From Elmis aenea (lineage: Eukaryota > Arthropoda > Insecta > Coleoptera > Elmidae): 64,000 bases of DNA. The position numbers were made by a program, and so were the translations under genes. Every line of letters begins with the position of its first letter. Position 1 is the first letter of the stretch. This document shows positions 1 through 11,165 of this stretch, in pieces. The stretch covers positions 12,503,222-12,567,221 of the forward strand of contig OX393583.1 in the NCBI GenBank assembly GCA_947652605.1, given 5' to 3'. Below the pieces are notes generated by a model. That model searched no databases, was not told the DNA's origin, and saw only the letters and a program-made list of their open reading frames with translations.

Positions 1-317
1 GCTAAACCTCATTTACTGAATTTGAAGATTAACGTTGAAAACGTTTAAATGATGAAAGGTTAAGTATTTATGTATGTGATAGATTGAACTTGGAGTTAAG
101 AGAAAATGCGTGTTCCGCATTTTTGTGTTTAAGCCCTAATTTTTATATTTTACCTAGTGTACAGGATGGTCCAAATTCGATGGGATTACATGGGTATCTC
201 GCTTAATAGTCAAGATAGAGAAACTGTTAAACTATCAAAAATGTAGTTTTTTGGGACAAAAATATTTTATCATTTCCGGTTTTTGAGTTATTAAAGAAAA
301 ACTGTTTTTTTGTCATA

Positions 318-1400
318 CAGGGTTTCTTAAGTATTGCAAAAAAATTCAGGAGTTGAGTCCTTATCAAAAATTAAAGGGGTCTTTTATAAAAATAAAAAAA
401 AATCCTTAGACGCCTCCTTTCGAAGTTACACCCCCCTAAAGGGGTGCGGTAAAATTAGGTTTTTATTTTATTTCTCAAATTTGGATAAATGTAGGAGAAT
501 GATATTTGGTAGATGTTTTATACTTATTAAAAGGTTTCCCGTTGTAATATTTTTAATCATCTCCCACCTCCACAGGGGGCTGAAAAGTGCGACCCCTGTT
601 GGTTTTCTTATCGGAACTTTTTGGTGGGTTCGAATTTTTTAATTAAAAATATTTTTTTTAAAGCTTGATTTACTTAGAAACTTTATTTATTTTCTAGTTT
701 ATCTCGTAAAACCTGCCGTTTTTGAGTAAAAAATAAAATAAGTAAACCTGAACCATCGCATATTCCAATATAAACCGACTCATTTTGCTGGTTTCCATGT
801 TTTGTTTATGTTCATGTTGGGTAGAATTGACGGGCGTTATAGCGTTGTCGCCGCATTAACGCCAATAATGAATAACATCTGTCAGTTCTACACAATATGA
901 ACATAAACAAACCATGGCAACCACCAAAATGAATCGTTTTACCTATATTGGAATATTTAGTGGTTCACGTTTACTTATTTTATTTCTTACTCGAAAACAG
1001 TAGGTTTTGCGAGATAAACTAGGGAATAAATGAAAATTCTAAATAAACCAAGCTTTGAAAAAAATTATTTTTAATTACAAAATTTTAACCCACCAAAAAG
1101 TTCTGATAAGAAAACCAACAGGGATCGCACTTATCAGCCCCTGTGGAGATGGGAGATGATTAAAAATATTACTAAGTATGAGAAACCTTTTAATAAGTAT
1201 AAAACATCTACCAAATATCATTTTCCTAAATTTATCCAAATTTGAGAAATAAAATAAAAGCCTAATTTTACCGCACCCCTTTAGGGGGGTGTAACTTCGA
1301 AAGGAGACGTCTAAGGAATTTTTTTAAATAAAAGACCCCCCTTAATTTTCGATAAGGAATCACCTCCTGAATTTTTTTGCAATACTTAAGAAACACCATG
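318..1400. mobile_element. Long palindromic element (family P2) nested in P1
   Basis: 318 onward (CAGGGTTTCTTAAGTATTGC) is the reverse complement of the end at 1400 (cttaagaaacaccatg). The arms pair over roughly 400 bases, 318-730 with 1010-1400, around a second inner inverted repeat (about 800-925). TA dinucleotides flank both ends. No coding capacity is visible. Confidence 0.7.
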
Positions 1401-1404
1401 TATA

Positions 1405-2029
1405 CAGGGTGTGTAAAAATTGGCGGAAGCGCTACACGTGGCGATGTTCTTGGTAAAATTCTTAGTCGAAAATCTTAATACGAAAATGTTGTACCATGCT
1501 TGCTGTGTCTGCAAGAGGTCCTCAAAGTTTTGACATTTTGTCCTTTAATAAGCGTTATTATTTAATATTTTTTAATGAAAAAGCTGCAATTTGGAATAAA
1601 AATAAATTTCGAATAGTATTTTTTCCTAGATATTGTGTTCTTCCTTTTAAAAATTGGTGTTGAAAATATGTAAATCACTGATTTGAATGAAAATAATACA
1701 TATGGCAACATTGTCATTAGCTGTCATCGCTGTTTTTCTCGTAATTATTTCTAGTTTGTGTTTTACGATACCCAAAAGTTTGTAGCTATGTTTACGAACT
1801 GAAGGCTTTTAGTTCAAACAAAAATTGTAAATACCTAAGTAAAAATTGCTGATAAAAAAATGTCCAAACGCAAATCAATAAATGCAATGTTGCCAAATTT
1901 TTTTTTCTTTAAATGGTTCCTGAGGCCATAGGAAGCATGGTGCAACATTTTTGTATCAAGATTTTCGACTTAGAATTTTACGAAGAACATCGTCACGTGT
2001 AGCGCTTCCGCCAATTTATACACACCCTG
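1405..2029. mobile_element. TA-flanked MITE, family P3, copy 1
   Basis: TIRs of about 95 bases start CAGGGTGTGTAAAAATTGGC at 1405 and return as the complement at 1935-2029 (gcgcttccgccaatttatac...CACCCTG). A TA is present at each side, and it lies directly beside P2 inside P1. A 5'-truncated second copy is at 27550-28062. No ORF of note. Confidence 0.75.
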
Positions 2030-2315
2030 TATATAATGTGTGATATCTCCCTTATTGTTTTATTTATCGAAAAAGTTTATAAAGAATATTTTTAGATAAT
2101 TTTATGTTGATTTTGATAGTACTAAAAAAAAATTTTTACACTCGCCGTTAAAAAGTTATGACACAAACTCACCTTTTTTTTAAATAGAAGCTATAGTTGG
2201 CTATGACCTATTTAAATCCCTTTTTTTTTCCCTTTCTAAATATATAAGGGATGATGTATTTATTTTCAATAATACGCAAATTACAAAGATTTTCAGTTTT
2301 TTTAAAGAGGAGAAA

Positions 2316-2985
2316 CAAAAAGTAGGCTGCCATTTAAAATAAAAAAGTTAGGCATAATATTTCAATATTCGTATGAGTAAAAAAAATTTGAACATCGTCA
2401 TCTTATTAAGGACGAAAAACCATGTCAAAAATGTCTTTAAAGTTTTTCTCTATCTTTTCATTTAAGCGAGACATTTCACATTGTTGATATCTTTTTTAAT
2501 ACTCGAAATATAGCCAACACCATTTTTGGCACTTTTCAAAAATGTTAAATATCTCGCGTAAACAAAAAGATAGAGAAAAACTTTAATAACATTTTTGGCA
2601 TGGTTTTTTGTCCTCAATAAGAAAGCGACGTTCAATTTTTTTTACTCATACGAATATTAATCTATTACACCTAACTTTCCTATTTTAAATGGCAACCATA
2701 GTTAACTTTGACATAAATGGAAAGCTTATTTTTTGCGCAAGTATATAATTTCCTTATGGTTGCTATTTAAAATAAGAAAGTTAGGTGTAATATATCAATA
2801 TTCCTATGAGTAAAAAAAAATAATTGAACATCGCTATCTTATTACGGACTAAAAACCATGCATAAAATGTCTTTAAAGTTTTTCTCTAGCTTTTCGTTTA
2901 AGCGAAATATTTAACATTTTTGAAAAGTGCCAAAAATCGGTTTTTGGCTATATTTCGAAAATTAAAAAAGATATCAACAATCTGT
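2316..2985. repeat. Inner inverted and direct repeats inside P1
   Basis: Three related passages contain atgtctttaaagtttttctc or its complement: forward at 2316-2480, inverted at 2520-2705 and forward again at 2755-2960. This is a partial palindrome followed by a further direct copy, so P1 copy 1 was rearranged relative to the 37.5-kb copy. Confidence 0.6.
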
Positions 2986-3371
2986 TTATGGCAATGAATT
3001 TCTCTCGAAAAAAGAAATCGAGACTACGTACTTAGTTTTTTTTCTATATCTGATAATAACCGAGATACCCTGTATGGGCTTCGAAAATAGGCCACCCTAT
3101 AGCTAGACGCAGAACCTATGCCTCTGTCGATGAGGTATGCCGCGGAACACGCTTTCATGGGCATGTATAGTGAACTTAGCGGTTAGACAATCAGCATACA
3201 ACAGTTGTATTTATAATAAGTACCAATCAACATGATCTGATGCCGTGCATAGAGAAATTTGAGAGAGAAAATTGGGGAATAACTAGTCTACCCTCAGGGA
3301 ATCTCTTTGTAATATAGACGTTTTTTTAAAAATTGCTTTGAATATTTATGGGTCTTTCTCCTAATATCGCC

Positions 3372-3710
3372 TCAATTGAGGTTGGCGGTTATTATAGTGT
3401 ATGCTACTTGGACTGTGGAATAATGTGCAAGCGTTTTGAGTAGTCCACTCAAGGAGGAAATATCAAGTATTTCGTAGTCAGGATTTTTTTCTATGCTTCT
3501 CATTTTTTCTATTATGCCTTTTAACATATTCTGTAGTGGTGCATATTCTTCATGTCCTAACAGATGCCCTAAGTAAGCAGTTTTGTGTGATTTGACTGTG
3601 ATAAGTGTGTCCCAATTCTCTCTTATACTACTTACTTCATTCTTTACTTTTTGAATCCAGCTTATGACTAGTTCTGCCGCGGTAGTTTTGTTGATATACG
3701 TATTTTGTGG
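3372..3710 (-). pseudogene. Non-LTR retrotransposon RT protein, C-terminal fragment
   Basis: An open stretch of about 113 codons on the minus strand ends at a TGA (3372-3374). It has no early ATG. The peptide contains KSHKTAYLGHLLGHEEY and ends YTIITANLN. This resembles the C-terminal region after the RT domain in RTE/Jockey-like non-LTR proteins, which typically has 'KxRKxxYLGHIxRGxKY' and ends near 'IANL'. Key catalytic blocks are absent, so it is a 5'-truncated remnant. The frame continues upstream of a stop at 3711-3713 to about 3932, but that part has no family resemblance I recognise. Family assignment is from memory of motifs. Confidence 0.5.
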
Positions 3711-4420
3711 TCATTTTAATAAGTTAATGAAAAGGGATAGATTACTATTCCATGAGGTGTCAGTAAGCCAATCAACATTCACGGGCCAGATCTTAAAATG
3801 TATTAAATATGCAATACTGATACATCCAACCACCAGATCTTGACAATGCCTGCAGTACAAAACTATTTTGTTGCTATAACGTGTGAAGCAAAAAAAAAAA
3901 CTGAAAGTATCTCTGTAATTCCTACGACACACAGGTTACACATCTAATTGTAAGTAATGATGGTATAATATAATATATAATTGTAATTATATCAATACTA
4001 TGTATATAATCATAATATAATGAAGACAGTTTATTGATAAACTAATCAAATTGCTTAATTGCGCCAACATGAAAATAGTAATTTTAGAGCCTCTCTGATT
4101 ATTATTGTACATATAAAATTATAGTTATTACATGAAATCGACCCCAATCACAATATTGACACTTTATTTCGTAACACTGATTATCAATAAATATTGATAT
4201 CATGATAAATAAGGGACTAACTCCTATCTGAATAGGGGAGCATTCGTGGATAGGGAAGCCCTGTTGCATGTACTGCCGATTCAGTCAATTATTTTAGTGT
4301 ACGTGGCTTGTAGTTATTCCTCGTTTTGTCAACAATCATGGGCGTATTGAAAAATTATGCAATCTGATTTTTTTAAATCATGAAAATAGTACAGTGCAGT
4401 ATCTAACGTGAACATCCCAT
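3711..4420. other. No recognised feature
   Basis: AT-rich sequence. A minus-strand open frame at 3711-3932 lies just upstream of and in frame with the RT fragment, but its composition gives no family call. Nothing else is supported. Confidence 0.4.
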
Positions 4421-4467
4421 AATATGAACATTTTATTCTTGAGGCTTTCGCGGCCATTATCCATAAT

Positions 4468-4543
4468 ACAATCTTGGTTTCCGGGTTTGGAACCGCGTCT
4501 TCTATATTTAGAAGTAGTTGACGTTTCGACCATTGTGTCTTGG
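4468..4543 (-). repeat. Penelope terminal repeat with hammerhead-like core
   Basis: A 76-base repeat, inverted relative to 6624-6699. Read on the sense (minus) strand it contains GACC...GGTC (a 4-bp stem) followed at once by GAAA and CGTC, preceded by TTGAAAAA. This layout resembles stem II plus the GAAA of type I hammerhead ribozymes known from Penelope-like elements. The usual CUGANGA box is degenerate here, so activity is doubtful. Confidence 0.5.
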
Positions 4544-4558
4544 TCTTTTTCAAAACGA

Positions 4559-5690
4559 CTAATTTGTGAGGGATGTTGCTGGGTTTATATATCCAGCTTG
4601 TGGAGGCGTGGCGTTCCGCTTGATGGATTTGTTCTGCCTCAGTGATTTTGTGATGACTGGTTTCCAGATGTTTGGTAGTTGTATGCCTGTGTCTCTGTTG
4701 TAGTTGTTTGGGTTCTTGATGATTTCCAATGATTCTCGATATAATCTTGGCCAGAAATGGTTTGCGCGGGCCAGTAGTTTTGTTTCTCTGAAGAGGATGT
4801 TGTGTCCTGTACCCTGGGCGTGTTCTGCTACCGCTGATTTATCGACTTGTTTTCTTGTTGTTTGTCCTTCGTGTTCTTTGAGACGCGTTTGTATACTCCT
4901 GCCAGTTTGTCCTATGTATACTTTTCCACAGGAGCAAGGTATGCTATATATTCCCGCGTGGTGTAGTCCTGTGTCGTGTGTTCTTCTTAATTTATTCGAG
5001 AGCTTCAAAGGAGCGTTGAAAACGGTTTTGATTTTATGTTTTTGTAGAAGCTTTGATATTTTGTTAGTCACTCCGCTGATGTAGGGCAAGTAAGTCGTAG
5101 CGATGTATTCTTTCTTTTCTTTTCCTTCTTTTGGCGTGGCATGTTTTTGTATGGTACGAAGTATTTGTTTACGCTGGTAACCGTTTTTTTGCAGGGCTCT
5201 CGTGACCATGTTCAGTTCTTCTTTGATGTTTTCTGGTGTGCATATCTCTTTAGCCCTATGTATTAATGTGTTGATCACCGATTGTTTTTGGGCCGGGTGG
5301 TGATGTGATGCAGCATTTAGATATCGGTTGGTATGGGTCGGTTTACGGTAAACGCTGTGGCTAAGTGTTCCGTTTGCTTCTCTTTTGACCAGTATGTCCA
5401 GAAAGGGTAACGCACCATTCTTCTCTTCCTCCATCGTAAATTTTATGTTCTTGTGTAGGTTGTTCAGGTGTGTTAGAAAATCTTGAAGTGGTTCTTTTCC
5501 ATGTTCCCAGATGACGAAGGTGTCGTCTACGTATCGGAACCAGTGTTTCGGTTTCAATTTGCTGGAGAGTAGGGCTTGTTCTTCGAAGGCTTCCATGTAC
5601 AAGTTGGCGAGTGCCGGTGATAATGGTGAACCCATGGCTGCTCCCGTTGTTTGTTCATAGATGCCTCCATTGAAGGTGAAGTAGGTAGAT
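4559..5690 (-). CDS. Penelope RT (C-terminal half) plus GIY-YIG endonuclease, partial
   Basis: The frame runs from 5690 to a stop at 4559. In order it shows the GGIYEQ/MGSPLSPALANLY block (RT motif B), FRYVDDTFVIW (motif C, catalytic YVDD), a PFLDILV block, a basic linker, then a GIY-YIG domain (AGIYSIPCSCGKVYIGQTGR, with downstream R and H/E residues). RT copies the element RNA into DNA and the GIY-YIG nuclease nicks target DNA. The N-terminal RT half lies at 6074-6649, beyond an inverted fragment and a gap, so no continuous gene is present in this assembly. The final residues run to NPATSLTN, just before the terminal repeat. Confidence 0.85.
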
Positions 5691-5873
5691 TGTGCGCACA
5701 GCCCAGGGTACAGGACACAACATCCTCTTCAGAGAAAAAAAACTACTGGCCCGCGCAAACCATTTCTGGCCAAGATTATATCGAGAATCATTGGAAATCA
5801 TCAAGAACCCAAACAACTACAACAGAGACACAGGCATACAACTCCCAAACATCTGGAAACCAGTCATCACAAA
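5691..5873 (+). pseudogene. Inverted fragment of the Penelope GIY-YIG C-terminus
   Basis: On the plus strand this encodes AQGTGHNILFRE, ANHFWPRLYRESLEIIKN and IQLPNIWKPVIT, matching about 60 residues of the minus-strand protein at 4640-4830. It joins the RT frame abruptly at 5690/5691, in opposite orientation, and runs into the Ns. It is either a second, inverted Penelope copy or a misjoin. Confidence 0.8.
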
Positions 5874-6073
5874 NNNNNNNNNNNNNNNNNNNNNNNNNNN
5901 NNNNNNNNNNNNNNNNNNNNNNNNNNNNNNNNNNNNNNNNNNNNNNNNNNNNNNNNNNNNNNNNNNNNNNNNNNNNNNNNNNNNNNNNNNNNNNNNNNNN
6001 NNNNNNNNNNNNNNNNNNNNNNNNNNNNNNNNNNNNNNNNNNNNNNNNNNNNNNNNNNNNNNNNNNNNNNNNN
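5874..6073. other. Assembly gap (200 Ns)
   Basis: A run of exactly 200 N bases. The 40-odd bases on its left side (5651-5690) and right side (6085-6135) are near-identical versions of the same RT segment, so the gap size and local order are unreliable. Confidence 0.99.
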
Positions 6074-6649
6074 CCCGTTTTGTTCATAGATGCCTCCATT
6101 AAAGGTGAAGTAGGTAGATCGTGCGCACAGCTTTATTAAGTCGGCTAGGTTACCATCGAGGTCGTTAGCAACCAGTCGTTCCCTTGCCAATTCCACTGCT
6201 TCCTCAACCGGTATATTGGTAAATAATGACGTCACATCGAAGCTGATCATGATGTCGTTGTCGTTTATATTTAGCTGTTCTAGTTTCTGAATGAAGTGTG
6301 CTGAGTTACGGATATGGTGATCCGATTGTCCAATGAAATTCTTCAGTGTTCTGGCGAGGTATCTTGCTAAAGGATGGGTAGCTGATCCAATGGCGCTCAC
6401 TATTGGTCTTAGCGGTACGTCTTGTTTGTGTATTTTCGGTAGACAATACAGTTTTGGGGTTCTGGATTCTGTCGGTATTAGGCTCTTGTGGTCTTCTGTT
6501 GGAATTGATGAGGTTTTCACTGCTGTCCTAATATGTCGTTCTATGTTCTTGGTAGGGTCCTTCTTCAGTACTCGGTACGTCGATTCCTGCAGCATGTCGA
6601 GAACTTTGCTGTTGTATTCCGCGCCAAGACACAATGGTCGAAACGTCAA
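6074..6649 (-). CDS. Penelope RT, N-terminal half, partial
   Basis: The minus-strand frame shows the Penelope fingers block (LYCLPKIHK, PLRPIVSAIGS), then MISFDVTSLFTNIPVEEA (RT motif A, first catalytic Asp), then TYFTFNGGIYEQ leading into motif B, where it is cut by the gap. It begins inside the 5' terminal repeat, with no clear ATG; the upstream coding region usual for the family is missing or shortened. It is the upstream half of the protein at 4559-5690. Confidence 0.85.
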
Positions 6650-6699
6650 CTACTTCTAAATATAGAAGACGCGGTTCCAAACCCGGAAACCAAGATTGT
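6624..6699 (+). repeat. Penelope terminal repeat, opposite copy
   Basis: Exact inverted partner of 4468-4543, ending directly at the TSD. The conserved block ccaagacacaatggtcgaaa lies on the plus strand here, so any hammerhead-like core is antisense to the RT gene at this end. Confidence 0.85.
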
Positions 6700-6711
6700 A
6701 ATATGAACATT

Positions 6712-7164
6712 CACAAACATGAACGATCGGTTTGGTATTGTGCCGTATTTCAAAACATGAACGACAGATATTTCGTTCTCCAAAACGTAAACACCTAATG
6801 AAGAAAGCAGTAGTAAATGTAAATAACCAGTTGCTCTACTTTCAAAAAAAGAAATCCTATTTAGATTTGTTTAGACTTATTTAATATCAATTCAAACTTT
6901 GACCAAGTGTGTTGCATGTATTACAGTGATTATGGCGCCTAAGAAGCCAAATTTTGTAAAAAAAAAAACGTAACTTTAATTAGAAGAAGAAGGGATGTGG
7001 ATACAGTGACTACTTAGTCAAAAAATACGGGGGAGCTCTTATGTGCTCTTAAAAAGAAGGAGGCAAAAGTTACCTCAACCTCTGGACCATGATAATGAAA
7101 ATCTCTAAGAACTTCGGAATTTCCCAAGTTGGAAAAGGCATTGTTTTTGCGACTAAGAACGAAA
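6712..7164. other. No recognised feature
   Basis: AT-rich sequence with poly-A runs; short reading frames only. Confidence 0.4.
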
Positions 7165-7749
7165 TGCTCTAATAAACATAGGACATACTTAACAAAAAAT
7201 GAAGCTCTCTTAAAGACGAATTCGATGACATAAGAAAATACACGGGTTTGCATTTGAAAAAAATTGAATTACGAGCATTTGAAAATCAGGAAAGTTGCCA
7301 CCTATTTATGAACACCCTGTATGCGTGATTCAAACTTTTTCGTATCGAGCTAATAGAGCAATGTTTTCTGCATGTCGTTACCAAATTACAACTCTGCGCT
7401 TCGAAAAATGACTTCAGGAGAATTTTTTAAATAAAGACTTAAAACCTTGAAAAATTTTGAAAATTATTTTTTTTTTAGTGACAAGGCCGCATAAAAACCT
7501 GTACTATTTTATATCGATGTAAAGCTAAAATGAAGGCGGTCAAGAATATTAAATAAAAAATGGGGTGTTGTATTTGAAATATAAAAGTTGCTATTGGTTC
7601 CAGATAGGTGACCCTGCATATTTAAAAATTATTTTATCGTGTTCAAAAGAAAAAACTGTATGGAATACCGGTTGAATCAACTTTCTATCTCAAACCGTTT
7701 AGCCACAATCGGCCGATCCGCCACTAACTCCGCCACCTGACTCACCCGG
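7165..7749 (-). mobile_element. TA-flanked element, family Q, copy 1
   Basis: The terminal end at 7749 (actcacccggTA) and about 580 bases match 25748-26300 in reverse orientation, including the blocks gattgtggctaaacgg and gaattcgtctttaa. A third, short copy is at 31339-31497. Non-coding. Confidence 0.65.
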
Positions 7750-8818
7750 TATAGCATATTCCTTACCTTTAGAATACACTGTATAATGCTGATGAAGTAG
7801 GCTTGGACTGGTTGCTATTACCAGGGAAAACTTACGTTTCAAAGAAAAATCAGCGCTTGCAGGAAAGCAACTATAGAGAGAATAACTTTTTTAGCATGTA
7901 TGAAAGTTGTATAATTTAATATTCAGTTGTTTTTATACGCGCTGCTCCTGGTGATGGCTAGTGTTTAGTGATCCACAGTATTAAATCAGTTTCAAGAACT
8001 ACGTATTCCACAACTTGAACTCCTCGAAAGAGAGAACATCGCTGTCCTTAATTAGTTCACGTTACAGAGACTGCACTATTTAAATTTCTTCTTAATCTGC
8101 TCCTCTTGTATTTCGGTGTCCTAGTTCTTGATTATGTTTCTTCATCTTTGTCTATAAATTGTTATAAATATTTTATATAAGTAAGTACTTCTTCGGGGCC
8201 CGGTTCTTCTAGTCCAACACAGAAAACTTAATTAATTTCGTGGCACTAAACACTTGTTTCTCGTTTGTGACTTAACATCTACCGCCGTTTGCAGAATTTT
8301 CCGTCCCATTAAACTTTCAACGATTAAACCTAATTTTGTTCCGAAGTTAAGGGGTTAATACCCATGAGTTAAAATTGCAGGATAAATAACAAGATGAGAA
8401 CTAATGTACCTTGCACGTTATAATAAACACGGCGAACGAGACGGTACGAAGATAGAATAAGATCGATTTCTCTACCCTGGTATATTTGATACGTCTCATG
8501 TGATTTTCCATGCACAGACGGTGAGGAATTATTAATCTGACAAGATGTGATAGAGTGACGTAACGAGTAAAGGCACAGCGTCTGAGTACTAAATGTTAAC
8601 GCTTTCTAGAACTTTATGTCCGTTGTGAAATTCGTGTGAACATCTTGTTTAGCGATAGAACGAACACCGGCTATTTCATGTACCAGTAGACATCATTAAG
8701 GTCATAAAAAGGCCATTAAAACAATTGTGCGTATTCTCTCTCGTATCGCTTTTAACGTCAAAATGACTTTTTCTAATTAGCTTGAAGAGGTATTTTAGTG
8801 AAATTCGTTTTGTCTAGG
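7750..8818. other. No recognised feature
   Basis: About 1 kb without repeats shared in this window, and only short frames. It could be unique host intergenic or intronic DNA. Confidence 0.4.
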
Positions 8819-11165
8819 CAGGAGTTCTTAACCTTTTTTATTCCACGGACCCCTTTGCCAGGCAGGTGAAGGCGACGGACCCCTTCTCAAAAAAGTTTTT
8901 TAATGCATAAATAAAATTATTACAAAGGAAACCAGTTATATTAAAAAACAGTTAATAATACAATGTATTCAAAATATAGCAAGATAATGTTACATTTTAT
9001 TTTTTTAAGACTTGTCAGTGTGAAGACTGTTGTTGTTTATTATGAATTAGAACATTAAACTGTGGTGCAGTATTTGATAAGGCAACACGCATGTCATGTT
9101 GGACATCTAATCTATTTCGAGTTTTTGTTTTAATTGTTACCAGTGTTGAAAATCCCGATTCGCATAAGTATGTTGTTGCAAATGGAATTAAAACGTCCAC
9201 TGCTCGCTTTACAAGTCGAGGATAGGCTTCTCTCAGCGAACACCAGAATTCTCCAACGCTTTTTGAGTTAAATTCCAACTGCAGTAAGTTTTTTGTCCTA
9301 ATATCAATGAGTTCATCTTTGGCAAGGTCAATATCTTCAATACAGTTTATGTCACAAAGAAAAGGATTGCGAATCCATGGTTCAACTTTCATGCCATCAA
9401 GATAGAAATAATTCTGAAAAGAGTTCTGTAATGTTTCCAAGTGTTCTAAGATATCTCTTTTTAAACAAATTGGCAGAGATTTTTGTATTTCAACTCCATC
9501 TTGGTAAAGCACTTCCTCTAACATTGGAAAGTTTGCAAAAATGTCGGCCTCTACTCTATTTTTGCATATGGGTAACTTAGCCAAAAAAGCTTGTAAAATT
9601 TCAGTGGCATCCATAATGGTGACTTCACGACCTTGAATGGAAAGATTTATCTCATTTATATGGTGAAATATATCTGCGAGATAAGCTAACCCATGGATAA
9701 AATCCTTTCTTTTAAAATGTTTCAAGAATGGATTTTCTCTTTCTTCCAGAAAAAGTGAAACTTGTGCCCTTAGTTGAAACAAGCGTTTCAAGACTTGTCC
9801 TCTTGAAAGCCAGCGCACTTCCGTGTGGTACAGAAGCACTTCATATTCTGCTCCCATTTCTTGACAAAATCTTTTAAAAATACGATGATTCAAAGACCTG
9901 CTTCTGATATAATTGATAACTTTTATGGCTGTTAACAACACTTCTTTTAGCGTTGTTGGAAGAGTCTTTGTTGCCAGTGCATGTCTGTGTAAAAAAGCAA
10001 TGAGTGACGATGACTTGAGGAGCTTCTTTTTTCACTAAAGCAGCAAAACCAGATGTATTTCCAAGCATCGCAGGTGCTCCATCAGTGCAAAGTGAATGCA
10101 GTTTTTTTTCCCAGTCAAAATCCCATTTGTAAAAAAAACTTTTTACCATTTCGAATACGTCGACGGCCTTAGTAGTTTCCAAAAGAGACTCACAAAATAA
10201 AAATTCTTCTTTGATGGTGTCAGCATGCACATAACGAACAAAAACAAGAAACTGGTTACATTGAGAGATGTCTGTAGTTTCATCCAATTGCATACTGAAG
10301 GGAAATGGCGAGGCTGCCAATTCCTTAATGACCTGCTTTAGAATATTACAGGACATATCAACTATTCTAGAATATATTACATCATTTGAAACGGGAACCG
10401 CTTCCAGTTTTTTCCTTTGTTCCAATCCACAAACCAATTCGACCATTTCCAGTGCACATGGCTTTACTAAAGTCTCTCCAATAGTGTGGGGCTTCTTTTG
10501 TTTGGCAATGCGGTAAGCAACTTTATAAAATGCTTCAAGCAAAGGCTTTCGTGAAATAGCAAATCCAAGTTTTGGAAGTGTTCCTGCTTTTTCGAATTGA
10601 ACCTTTTTTGCACGAAAAAAACACGCATCTCTAGATGCATTTTCAGCATGGACAGACGTAAGATGGTCTTTCAGTTTTGTCGGTTTCATACTTCCGTTCG
10701 CAAGAATTTTCCCGGACAAAAAACACTGTGGCTTTTGAGTCCCGTCACGTTCATTAATGCAAGTGAAACCAAATAGCACGTAGGTTACATCATACTTCCT
10801 TTTTTTCGACATTTCAACACTTAAAAAGTTAAAAGTAACGCAATAACACTGGTTGCTAAACAACTACACGGCAGTCAGTTGCCAGTGACAACTTCGTCGC
10901 ACGATACTTTGTACACAGCAGGTCTGCGATGACGTGCGATCTAGCGGCGGGTCTAATTGCCATTATTTCAAAGTACTGACGGGCGTAAAGCGTAAGCGAT
11001 TTTTCTAAATATGCAACAATTGTAATGTGATATGAAAGTATCTGTTAATAATACTGTAATTTATTACCTACATTCATAATTCAAGGAAATTCTATATTTT
11101 AGATAGAGGTTAGTGAAAATAAAGATAATAAATTAATTTTTTCCAACCAAGCTCACGGACCCCCT
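8819..11165 (-). mobile_element. hAT transposon (ZBED5/SCAND3-like), right end lost
   Basis: The left end starts CAGGAGTTCTTAACCTTTTT and has the subterminal motif cacggacccc. The same motif occurs near 11150 on the other side (ctcacggaccccc), but no matching terminal CTCCTG is found there; a family R element begins at that point. No 8-bp TSD could be shown. It carries the transposase at 9015-10812. Confidence 0.8.
9015..10812 (-). pseudogene. hAT transposase, BED-finger type, one frameshift
   Basis: It encodes a cut-and-paste transposase of about 600 residues. Start chosen: the ATG at 10810-10812 (MSKKRKYDV). Order: a BED-type finger with PQCFLSGK and HLTSVH, where the second Cys of CxxC appears replaced by Ser; a helical region; LDETTD (first catalytic Asp); LCTDGAPAM (second Asp); then VRWLSRG; and the C-terminal hAT dimerisation block around PFATTYLCESGFSTL and TRNRLDVQHDMRVALS, containing the catalytic Glu region. 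The frame breaks near 9991-9996, where a run of six A bases appears one too long; otherwise it is close to intact. It resembles ZBED5/SCAND3-like proteins in vertebrates and insects. It probably moved recently, since there is only one indel. Confidence 0.85.

Larger units (their letters stand above)
162..3101. mobile_element. TA-flanked palindromic element, family P1, copy 1 (interrupted)
   Basis: The left end (162-315) reads CAGGATGGTCCAAATTCG and matches the left arm of the uninterrupted copy at 37539-38760. Homology stops at 315 and resumes at 2032 (gtgtgatatctcc), so 318-2029 are later insertions. The right end near 3101 (ccgagataccc ... gccaccctat) is a diverged form of the family's terminal arm. 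TA flanks and CAGGGTG-type ends suggest Tc1/mariner superfamily; the family assignment is inference. Confidence 0.6.
4433..6699 (-). mobile_element. Penelope-like retroelement (GIY-YIG class) with 12-bp TSD
   Basis: The element is flanked by the exact 12-base direct repeat AATATGAACATT (4421-4432 and 6700-6711). It encodes, on the minus strand, a Penelope-type RT followed by a GIY-YIG endonuclease, and carries a 76-base inverted repeat near both ends (4468-4543 and 6624-6699). The middle is disturbed: an inverted fragment at 5691-5873 and 200 Ns at 5874-6073. Penelope elements often insert as partial, inverted or tandem copies, which fits, but a scaffolding error is equally possible. Confidence 0.85.

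Noticed and set aside
334..642. Open frame of about 100 codons at the start
   Set aside because: It lies in one arm of the P2 palindrome, starts at TTG and has low-complexity composition; no family resemblance.
4704..5084. Plus-strand frame opposite the Penelope gene
   Set aside because: Shadow of the well-supported RT/GIY-YIG frame on the other strand.
5651..6139. Frames running through the N gap
   Set aside because: They are created by N bases and carry no evidence across the gap.
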